DNA of 64,000 nt, taken from NCBI GenBank assembly GCA_013003075.1, contig JABDLJ010000004.1, positions 1 to 64,000 on the forward strand, given 5' to 3'. The DNA comes from Paracoccaceae bacterium (GTDB lineage: Bacteria > Pseudomonadota > Alphaproteobacteria > Rhodobacterales > Rhodobacteraceae). The notes beneath the pieces are model-generated. The model saw only the letters and a list, made by a program, of their open reading frames with translations, ran no database searches and was not told where the DNA came from. A program made the translations under genes and the position numbers. This document shows, piece by piece, positions 42,633-49,715 of this stretch; position 1 is the stretch's first letter; each line of letters starts with the position of its first letter.

Positions 42633-43400
42633 ATGATGAAGAAGGTCCTGGTGATCGTGCCGTTCCCGATGTCGGAGGAAAACCGGGATCAGCGCCGCGC
42701 GCAGCTTGGTGCAGTGGAGTTGGGCCCGGACATTTCGTTCGATTACGTGTCAGTCCGGGTTGCGCCGAAGAACTACGTCAGCGCCTCGGACATGGTTTTG
42801 GCCGATGTGGGCGTGCTGGAGGCTGGGATCGAGGCCGAGACGCGAGGCTATGATGCTGTCTGCATCGACACGATGAGCGACAGCGGGGTTGCCGCGCTGC
42901 GCTCTGAACTATCGATCCCGGTGATCGGACCGGGCCGGGCGTCGATGCTGACAGCCATGATGCTGGGCAAGCGGTTCTCGATCATCGCGCTCTGGCCGCA
43001 TTGGCGGCACCTTTACGAAAAGACGCTGTCCGAACTGGGCATAGGCCACGCCTGCGCATCCATTCGCGGGCTGGATATGACACCGGACAATCAAGGACTG
43101 CTGGCCGGGAAGCAAGCGGACGTCTTCCCAGCGCTCGAGGCCTTGGCACAGCGCTGCATCGACGAAGACGGGGCGGACGTGATCCTGCTTGGCTCGACAA
43201 CCATGCACCAGGCCCATGACCATCTGGCCACGCGCCTGTCGGTGCCGGTCATCAACCCCGGACCACTGACCTACAAGCTTGCCGAAGCGGTGCTTGCCTT
43301 GAACCTCAGCCATAGTCGCGCGGCCTACCCAAGCCCGCCAGCGCCGCGCCATGAGACCTTGCGCGCCATGCTGGATGCCGCCGAAACCAAGGGCCATTGA
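42633..43400 (+). CDS. Asp/Glu/hydantoin racemase-fold protein lacking both catalytic cysteines
   Basis: 255 residues of the Asp/Glu/hydantoin racemase superfamily: VLVIVPFPMSEENRD, AVCIDTMSDSGVAALRSELS and LLGSTTMHQAHDHLATRLSV. The two catalytic Cys of racemases fall where Thr80 (IDTMSD) and Ser188 (LGSTTM) are found, so classical two-base Cys racemisation is not possible. The DTMSDSG and LGSTTMH blocks look like a consistent subfamily rather than random decay. AAGGGGGAG precedes ATG 42633. Divergent from the D-carbamoylase operon. Confidence 0.82.
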   Translation: MMKKVLVIVPFPMSEENRDQRRAQLGAVELGPDISFDYVSVRVAPKNYVSASDMVLADVGVLEAGIEAETRGYDAVCIDTMSDSGVAALRSELSIPVIGPGRASMLTAMMLGKRFSIIALWPHWRHLYEKTLSELGIGHACASIRGLDMTPDNQGLLAGKQADVFPALEALAQRCIDEDGADVILLGSTTMHQAHDHLATRLSVPVINPGPLTYKLAEAVLALNLSHSRAAYPSPPAPRHETLRAMLDAAETKGH

Positions 43401-43659
43401 ACGCCTGTCCCGACACGGCATCCTTCGGCCGCGCTACGCTAGGCTCGTCTGCGCGCGTTTGAGGCAGGGCTCTTGGGCGGCAAGGACCTTGAGATTGCCG
43501 GGGGAACCGGGGGCGCCGGATTTGAGCCTGGGGGTGATCTTCGCAGGTCTTGCCTGCGGCCTGTTGCCCAAGCGCCTTCGGCGCCGCCGCGTTCAGGCCT
43601 TGCCTGCTGTGGCCGAAAGCCACCCGCTGCGGCCCGGCGCTGCGGTCCGGCGCTGCGGG
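43401..43659. other. Convergent intergenic gap
   Basis: 259 GC-rich bases between the racemase-fold gene and the end of the tcu-type operon. It contains a near-perfect direct repeat (GGCGCTGCGG at 43637-43646 and 43649-43658) and a short GCAGG/CCTGC hairpin near 43544-43558. I see no gene and no T-run terminator. Confidence 0.35.
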
Positions 43660-44367
43660 TCAGCCGCCTTTGGGCTTGGCGCCGACATGCGCGCCGACGA
43701 AACCGTCTTCGATGGCAGAAGCGACGAAGGCGTCAAGATCGCCTGCCTGCGGATTGTCGCGGCCCGGCAAGACCATGGCTTGTTCGACCTTTGTCAAAAC
43801 CCCGGGCAGGATCCTGACCTCGGGATCGTCCTCGAAAAATCGCTCTAGCGAGGCCCGGACGCCCGCGACCACATCGGCGCGGCCGGCCCTGAACGCTTCG
43901 AAGCTTTCGGTCGGTGTCCCGATGCGGTCATGCCGCGCGTGGCGCAGGGCCGATGCCAGGTAGAAGTCATAGGCCGACCCGATCGAGCTAAGCACCGTGA
44001 TGCCGTCGCGGTCGGCGTCTTTCGGGCTCGATATCCCCGAGCCGCTACGGACCGCGTAGGTGGCTTCGATCGTGTGGTAGGGACGGGTGAAGCTGACGCG
44101 CTCGGCGCGGGTGGCGTCGATGGCCAGAAAGGCCACGTCCCACACGTCTCTGCCAGCGTCTTCGAAGACCTTGCCGGCGCCAGAGTAGACGACCGCCTCG
44201 AGCCGCAGGTCAAGACTGTCCGCCAGCCGTTGTGCCAACGCTGGGCTGACACCTGCAAGACGTTCGCCGTTTTGTTGCACCAGCGCCCGGTTACCGGTGT
44301 TGATCGCGGCGCGCAGCACGCCGCCTTGGGCTATGCCCAAGAGCCCGGTTTTTTCGCTGTCATCCAT
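43660..44367 (-). CDS. Family 3 solute-binding-like protein without a signal peptide
   Basis: 235 residues from ATG 44367 (ATG 44376 possible). GVLRAAINTGNRALVQQ, GVSPALAQRLADSLDLRLE, DVAFLAIDATRAERVSFTRPY and EATYAVRSGS are the bacterial periplasmic binding-protein family 3 (amino-acid type) pattern. There is no hydrophobic leader, and no permease or ATPase is next to it, so it is probably a cytoplasmic ligand-binding or carrier protein, perhaps with a cyclohexadienyl-dehydratase-like role known in this fold. It overlaps the dehydrogenase gene by 8 bases. Confidence 0.8.
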   Translation of the reverse strand: MDDSEKTGLLGIAQGGVLRAAINTGNRALVQQNGERLAGVSPALAQRLADSLDLRLEAVVYSGAGKVFEDAGRDVWDVAFLAIDATRAERVSFTRPYHTIEATYAVRSGSGISSPKDADRDGITVLSSIGSAYDFYLASALRHARHDRIGTPTESFEAFRAGRADVVAGVRASLERFFEDDPEVRILPGVLTKVEQAMVLPGRDNPQAGDLDAFVASAIEDGFVGAHVGAKPKGG

Positions 44368-45460
44368 TGGATTCATTCCGTTGCGCAGGGCCCTTGCCAA
44401 GTTCCACAGCGACGTGTTCGGCCATCTCAGACGTGGCGGCCGCCCCACCGAGATCCGCCGTCCTGCGGGCGGGATCTGCAAGGCAGACCTCCAGCGCGCC
44501 GGTTATCGCCTTTGCCGCTTCGGCCGGCGCAGGATCTTCGGTCCGGGTGCCGAGCCAGTCCAGAAGAAGTGCCGCCGATCCGATCAACGCGGCGGGATTG
44601 GCGCTGTTCTGTCCCGCGATATCGGGGGCCGAGCCGTGTTGCGCTTGCGCCATCGCGTGGCTGTCGCCGGCATTGAGCGAGGCGGCAAGGCCAAGGCTGC
44701 CGGACAGTTCTGCAGCCAGATCTGACAGGATATCACCGTACATATTGGTCGTGACGATCACGTCGAACTGGCCCGGCGCGCGGACCAGATGCGCAGTCAT
44801 CGCATCGACCAGAACCTCGTCATAATGGATATCGCGATAGCGCGATGCGGCGCGCCGCGTTTCTTCCAGAAAGAGGCCATCGGACAGCCGCAGGACATTC
44901 GCCTTGTGCACCGCAGTGACCCGTTTGGCCGGGCGTGCCATCGCGGCCGCGAACGCGGCTTCGGCGATCCGGGCGCAGGCGCGGCGCGTGATTTTGCGCA
45001 CCGCGAGCGCCATGTCGCTGTCTGGCATGAACTCACCGGGGCCTGCGGCCATGTTCCTGTCGGCATAAAACCCTTCGGTGTTTTCGCGGAAAATCACGAT
45101 GTCGAAGGCGCGGCCGGCCGGCGGCGGCAGGGCGGGGCGGGTGCGGGCCGGGCGGACGTTTGCGTAAAGGTCAAGACGGGTGCGCAGAAGACCGGAGGGA
45201 TTGACGCCGCCCTCGCTGGCAGGCGGATAGTCGTTATGCGAGACTGGACCAAGCACGATGCCGTCCGCGCGCTCGGCACTCTGTTGGACATCTTCCGGGA
45301 ACGTGGTTCCGGCCGCGCTTAGCGCCGCAAGGCCGACTTCGGCCTCATCCATCTGAAGACCAAGCGAAAATCGAAGATCTGCCGCCTCAAGAACGATGCG
45401 CGTCGCGGCCACGATCTCTGGGCCGATGCCGTCACCCGGCAGAAGAAGAAGCCGGGTCAT
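44360..45460 (-). CDS. Isocitrate/isopropylmalate/tartrate dehydrogenase family enzyme
   Basis: 366 residues. LLLPGDGIGPEIV (N-terminal cofactor segment), IFRENTEGFYADRN (substrate loop), TAVHKANVLRLSDGLF (catalytic Lys) and TTNMYGDILSDLAAEL (Mg Asp residues) define a decarboxylating beta-hydroxyacid dehydrogenase. Placed with tcuAB rather than leucine genes, it likely oxidises a malate- or isocitrate-like acid. Overlaps tcuB by 4 bases. Confidence 0.9.
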   Translation of the reverse strand: MTRLLLLPGDGIGPEIVAATRIVLEAADLRFSLGLQMDEAEVGLAALSAAGTTFPEDVQQSAERADGIVLGPVSHNDYPPASEGGVNPSGLLRTRLDLYANVRPARTRPALPPPAGRAFDIVIFRENTEGFYADRNMAAGPGEFMPDSDMALAVRKITRRACARIAEAAFAAAMARPAKRVTAVHKANVLRLSDGLFLEETRRAASRYRDIHYDEVLVDAMTAHLVRAPGQFDVIVTTNMYGDILSDLAAELSGSLGLAASLNAGDSHAMAQAQHGSAPDIAGQNSANPAALIGSAALLLDWLGTRTEDPAPAEAAKAITGALEVCLADPARRTADLGGAAATSEMAEHVAVELGKGPAQRNESNG

Positions 45461-46539
45461 GGGCGCGCCTGCGCGTCGCGCACCAGCGCCGCAAACCGAT
45501 AGGCGCCATGCGCCATCTTCGAGTAGGGCGTCAGCAGGAAGAGCGTCAGCACCGTCCCCAGATGCAGGGCCAGAACAGACGGCACCAGCGCGCTGCCGGT
45601 CGCGGCATAAAGCACAAGCCCGCCAAGCCCGGTGGCGCCCAGCAGAAGAACAAAGGCCATCTCGCCGCCCCACCGGCTGGCAGAGCCAAGCGCGGGGTCG
45701 GCTTTGGTCTTCAGCCAGGCAAGGCTGAAAGCGCCGATGGTCAAAAGAACGCCGCCGGGAACGCCCAGCAGCTTGGGAAGGCTGAAAAATCCATAAGGCG
45801 CTTCCAGGCCAAAGCCGTAATGCAGGACGGTACCCGAACTGGTGGAGGCGAAACACAGCAAGAAGCCCCAAAGCGTCGCCTGGTGCGCGTGGCGGCGGGC
45901 GTTGCTGTAGCGGTCCTCCTGCTCGAAATTGCAGCCCTGTCCCTGGCCGCCGGAGAGGTTCTTCATGTTGGCGGTGCGCGCGGCGGCCTCTTTCAGATGC
46001 GCCCAGCCGACCGGGCCGCCGCCGACCTCGGCCCAATAGCGGCGCAAGCCGAGATAAAGCGGCAGGGCGGGGAACAAGAAGGCCGGCGCGAAGATCGCCA
46101 CCATGACCGTGTGCGACAGGTAGGCGTAAAACCCATCGCCCGATGCCGGCGCCCAGGACCACATCGCAAGCAGCATCAGTGCAATGCCCGCGACCAGTGC
46201 CGCTGCAACGGCGACGCCGCTGCGATGGAACTGGCCGCCCAGACCTGCCGGCCAGGCATAGCGCTCCCAGCTTTCGGCACGGACCTCGGACAAGGCTGCG
46301 GGAATGTTGAGCGCGAACGCGTGCGGCTCGGTGTACTGGCAGGCGTAGTAGCAGCCCCGGCAGTTGTGGCACAGATTGGCAAGCTGGGTGATGTCGGCAT
46401 CGGAAAACGCCCGCTCGCGGAACATCGCCGGAAAGACGTCGCAATAGCCCTCGCAGTAGCGGCACGCGTTGCAGATCTCGGCCTGCCGGCGGGCCTCGGC
46501 GATGGCGCCTTGCCCGTCTTGCGAAATATCAAGCGACAT
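45457..46539 (-). CDS. tcuB: Tricarballylate utilization iron-sulfur membrane protein, TcuB-type
   Basis: 360 residues from ATG 46539. Two cysteine clusters, C23-C26-C29-C33 (CNACRYCEGYC) and C57-C60-C63-C67 (CHNCRGCYYAC), hold 2 [4Fe-4S]. The remaining part has about six membrane helices and His residues able to bind heme, as in CitB/TcuB. It accepts electrons from TcuA's reduced FAD and passes them to the quinone pool. Start overlaps tcuA by 11 bases. Confidence 0.92.
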   Translation of the reverse strand: MSLDISQDGQGAIAEARRQAEICNACRYCEGYCDVFPAMFRERAFSDADITQLANLCHNCRGCYYACQYTEPHAFALNIPAALSEVRAESWERYAWPAGLGGQFHRSGVAVAAALVAGIALMLLAMWSWAPASGDGFYAYLSHTVMVAIFAPAFLFPALPLYLGLRRYWAEVGGGPVGWAHLKEAAARTANMKNLSGGQGQGCNFEQEDRYSNARRHAHQATLWGFLLCFASTSSGTVLHYGFGLEAPYGFFSLPKLLGVPGGVLLTIGAFSLAWLKTKADPALGSASRWGGEMAFVLLLGATGLGGLVLYAATGSALVPSVLALHLGTVLTLFLLTPYSKMAHGAYRFAALVRDAQARP

Positions 46540-47923
46540 GTGCTGCGGCCTCCTGTCCTGCAATCCGGCCAAAGACCGTACCGATCGTCATCCCGAACCC
46601 GGCAAGATAGCCCTCGCCCAAGATCGAACCAGCCATGATCTCGCCGGCCGCCCAGACGTTTTCCAGCTTGCCGGCGGCGGTCGAAACCCGCGACGTGCGG
46701 TCCACTTTCAGACCGAGATAGGTAAAGGTGACCCCGGTCTTCAGCATGTAGCCGTAATAGGGCGGCTCGGTGATCGGGCGCGCCCAGTTGGTCTTGGGCG
46801 GATCGAGCCCCTCGGTGGACAGCCCGTCCAGATCGTTGGGCTCGAACGTGCCCGGCCGACAGGCCGCGTTATAGGCGTCGATCGTCTCTTTCAGAGCATT
46901 GCCCGGAAGGCCAAGTTTCTGCGCCAACCCTTCGATCGTATCGGCGGTCTCGGGCGGGAAGACCGAAGGCATGAAGTCGTTGATCGCCTGCGAATCGATG
47001 ACGGCGAAGCCGACCTGCTCGGGTTGCCCGGCAACAAGCCTTCCCCAGATCGCATAGCGCTTGGGCCAGACATCCTCGCCCTCGTCGTAGAACCGCTCGC
47101 CGTTCTTGTTGACGACGACAGAGAAGGGCACGCAGTCCAGCCGGGTGACGATGCCTGCGTCGAACGTGGCGGCGCGCCCGTCGATCGCGACGGCATGGCA
47201 TTGCGTGGGATCGCCCACGCTGTCGGCGCCCTGGTCCAGCATGTCGCGCAGAACGCGTCCCCGGTTGTAGGGCGTGCCCCGGATCAGGAAGTTGCGCGCC
47301 GCCGGGCCCCACGCCTCGGCCAGCCAGTCGATATTGGCCTGAAAGCCGCCCGAGGCGAGCACCAGCGTCTTGCCCTTGATCCGCTTGGTCTGTCCCCCGA
47401 TCTCGACATCAAGACCCGAAAATCGGCCCTCGGCGATGTCGATATGCGTGACGTTTGCCTCGTATATCACTGAAACACCTAGGTCTTCTGCCGTGTTGTA
47501 ATAGGCGTTCACCAGGGCCTTGCCGCCGCCGAGGAAGAAGGCGTTGGTGCGCGAAAGCGACAGCGTGCCCGACAGCGATGGCTGAAACCGCACGCCGTGC
47601 GCCTCCATCCAAGGCAGGCACTCTTCGGACATGCGGATCGTCATGCGGGCAAGATCCTCGTCGGTCTTGCCCTTGGTGACGCGCAGCAGATCGTCGAAAT
47701 ACTCGTCCTCGTCGTAGCTGTCCGTCAGGACCGAGAGCGGGCCTTGATGCATGCAGCGAAAGTTGCGTGTGTGGCGCGAATTGCCCCCCCGATAGGCTTT
47801 TGGCGCGACGTCCAAGATCAAGACGCTCGCGCCGCGCTCTGCCGCCTCGATCGCGGCGCACAGCCCGGCATTGCCGCCGCCGGCCACGATCACATCCCAG
47901 GTGGTTCCGGACGGATCGCTCAT
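46529..47923 (-). CDS. tcuA: Tricarballylate dehydrogenase-type flavoprotein, TcuA
   Basis: 464 residues. FAD motif VIVAGGGNAGLCAAIEAAERG (11-31), the RGGNSRHTRNFRC segment (44-56) and C-terminal AAGEIMAGSILGEGYLAGFG match TcuA, which oxidises tricarballylate to cis-aconitate. Together with TcuB this is an oxidising pair; the true substrate could be another tricarboxylate. Start overlaps the FCD regulator stop. Confidence 0.92.
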   Translation of the reverse strand: MSDPSGTTWDVIVAGGGNAGLCAAIEAAERGASVLILDVAPKAYRGGNSRHTRNFRCMHQGPLSVLTDSYDEDEYFDDLLRVTKGKTDEDLARMTIRMSEECLPWMEAHGVRFQPSLSGTLSLSRTNAFFLGGGKALVNAYYNTAEDLGVSVIYEANVTHIDIAEGRFSGLDVEIGGQTKRIKGKTLVLASGGFQANIDWLAEAWGPAARNFLIRGTPYNRGRVLRDMLDQGADSVGDPTQCHAVAIDGRAATFDAGIVTRLDCVPFSVVVNKNGERFYDEGEDVWPKRYAIWGRLVAGQPEQVGFAVIDSQAINDFMPSVFPPETADTIEGLAQKLGLPGNALKETIDAYNAACRPGTFEPNDLDGLSTEGLDPPKTNWARPITEPPYYGYMLKTGVTFTYLGLKVDRTSRVSTAAGKLENVWAAGEIMAGSILGEGYLAGFGMTIGTVFGRIAGQEAAAHVA

Positions 47924-48582
47924 GCCGCGGCATCCATGCGCAACTGGCGCAGGCGGACCCGGTGCGCGGCTTCGATATGGCTGCGCATCGCCGCTTCGGC
48001 AGCTTCGCCGTCACGTGCCCGAAGCGCCGCGATGATCCGGTCGTGCTCGACGATCGCCTCTGCCGCGCGGTCGGCTTCCTCCATCGTGGAGGGGCCGAGA
48101 ATCAGAAGGGTCTTCTGCAGCGCTTCCACCGACTTCACCAGGTACCGGTTGCGCGCGGCGTTCAGCAGAACCGAGTGGAACTGCCGGTTTGCCTCGTACA
48201 GATCCTGGCCGGTCTGCGCGGCTTTCATGTCTGAATTGATGGCACCAAGCTCGGAAAGCTCGATTTCCGAGGCAGCGCGGGCAGCAAACCGCGCGGCGGT
48301 CCCTTCAAGCACGGCCCGCATTTCGTAAAGCTCTGAAATCTCAGCGTAATCGAGTTTACGCACCACGGCACCGGCCCTTGGGATATGGGTGACGAGGCCA
48401 TCGGATTCCAACTGGCGGATCGCCTCGCGGACAGGCGTGCGCGACAGGCCCAGCCGCGTGGCGAGATCGGTTTCAATCAGCCGATCGCCCGGTTTCAGCG
48501 TCCCGGTCCGGATCGCATCGATCAGGCTGTAGTAGGCATCGCGCCCCTGGCGCGTTTCGCCTTGCCGTTTTTCGTAAGCCAT
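47920..48582 (-). CDS. GntR-family regulator, FadR/FCD type (tcu operon)
   Basis: 220 residues. Winged helix: LIDAIRTGTLKPGDRLIETD, LATRLGLSRTPVREAIRQLE. FCD domain: LYEMRAVLEGTAARFAARAA and the metal residues of NRQFHSVLLNAARNRY and VEHDRIIAAL. It starts the tcu-type operon and stands beside a repeated TTGGATAC site (48606-48623) that also precedes the divergent AbrB-type gene. A matching site is at 59617-59635. Confidence 0.92.
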   Translation of the reverse strand: MAYEKRQGETRQGRDAYYSLIDAIRTGTLKPGDRLIETDLATRLGLSRTPVREAIRQLESDGLVTHIPRAGAVVRKLDYAEISELYEMRAVLEGTAARFAARAASEIELSELGAINSDMKAAQTGQDLYEANRQFHSVLLNAARNRYLVKSVEALQKTLLILGPSTMEEADRAAEAIVEHDRIIAALRARDGEAAEAAMRSHIEAAHRVRLRQLRMDAAA

Positions 48583-48605
48583 CGTCCACCTCGGGTCTTT
48601 CGTTT

Positions 48606-48623
48606 TTGGATACTATTGGATAC
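48606..48623. promoter_or_regulatory. FCD-regulator operator candidate (tcu/AbrB divergon)
   Basis: TTGGATAC-TA-TTGGATAC, a direct repeat with 10-base period, lies in the 74-base gap between the FCD regulator and the AbrB-type gene. ATACTATTG in its centre recurs at 59622-59630; over 15 bases the two sites match at 12. The spacing fits a dimeric GntR site. Likely bound by the 47920 product. Confidence 0.55.
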
Positions 48624-48656
48624 ACGTGAATGCAATATCTGAGGGATGACTTGATA

Positions 48657-49715
48657 ATGTTTCAATCGCTGGCCCTCCAACGCGTGCTAACGCTTGCTTT
48701 GGCGGCTTCCGGATCGCTTGTGTTCTGGTATGCCGGCCTGCCGCTGCCGTTTCTGTTCGGGCCTCTGGCCGCCTGCCTGATCGGCGCGCTCGCCGGGGCG
48801 CCGCTGCGCGGGGTGGGCCAGCTGAGCGTTGCAATGCGCACGATCCTCGGCGTCGCGGTCGGTGCCTCGATCACTCCTGAAGTGTTGGGCCGGCTGCCGC
48901 AGATGGCGGCTTCGGTCGCGCTGATCCCGCTCTATATCGCGCTGATCGGCCTGATCGGCGTGCCGTTCTTTCGCAAGGTCTACCGCTTCGACTGGGCGAC
49001 CTCTTGGTACGCCGCGATGCCTGGCGGGCTGCAGGACATGGTCGTTTTCGGTCATGAGGCCGGTGGCAATGTGCGCGCGCTGTCGCTGATCCATGCCACG
49101 CGTGTTCTGATCATCGTCACCGTGGCGCCGCTTATCCTGACGCGAGGCTTTGGCGTATCGCTGGACAACCCGATCGGTGCGCCAGCGACCGACTTGCCGC
49201 CGCTGGAACTGCTGCTGATGGCGGCTGCGGCGCTTGTCGGCTGGAAGGGGGGCGAGCGGATCGGGCTGTTCGGAGCCTCGATCATCGGCCCGATGATCCT
49301 GACCGCGGCCTTGTCGCTTGCCGGCTTCATCCATTTCCGCCCGCCTGCCGAAGCGATCCTGGCCGCGCAGTTCTTCATCGGTCTGGGAATCGGCGTGGGC
49401 TATGTCGGCGTCACTCTGCTGGAGATCCGGCGCGATGTCGTCGCGGGGATCCTTTTCGTTCTGATGCTGGCCGCGCTGGCCGCGGCCTTCACCGAGATCG
49501 TCTTTCTTCTGGGCCTGGCCGAACCGGTCGACGGGTTTTTGGCTTTCGCGCCGGGCGGACAGGCCGAAATGACGGTGCTTGCCATCATCGTGGGCGCAGA
49601 CCTGGGCTTTGTGATCGTCCATCACCTGACCCGCGTGCTTTTGGTCATTGCCGGCGCGCCGGTTGCGGCAAGACTGTTTCGAATACAAGATCGCGGAAAA
49701 TCGGAGGGCTCATGA
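48657..49715 (+). CDS. AbrB-family membrane protein
   Basis: 352 residues from ATG 48657 (GAGGG upstream; ATG 48630 lacks a ribosome site). Around ten hydrophobic helices in two repeated halves; PLPFLFGPLAACLIGALAG and FGASIIGPMILTAAL mark equivalent points of each half (AbrB duplication domain). AbrB-type proteins are putative inner-membrane transporters or regulators of unclear function. Its position next to a gamma-glutamyltransferase gene (4-base overlap) may point to export or import of a gamma-glutamyl product. Confidence 0.85.
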   Translation: MFQSLALQRVLTLALAASGSLVFWYAGLPLPFLFGPLAACLIGALAGAPLRGVGQLSVAMRTILGVAVGASITPEVLGRLPQMAASVALIPLYIALIGLIGVPFFRKVYRFDWATSWYAAMPGGLQDMVVFGHEAGGNVRALSLIHATRVLIIVTVAPLILTRGFGVSLDNPIGAPATDLPPLELLLMAAAALVGWKGGERIGLFGASIIGPMILTAALSLAGFIHFRPPAEAILAAQFFIGLGIGVGYVGVTLLEIRRDVVAGILFVLMLAALAAAFTEIVFLLGLAEPVDGFLAFAPGGQAEMTVLAIIVGADLGFVIVHHLTRVLLVIAGAPVAARLFRIQDRGKSEGS

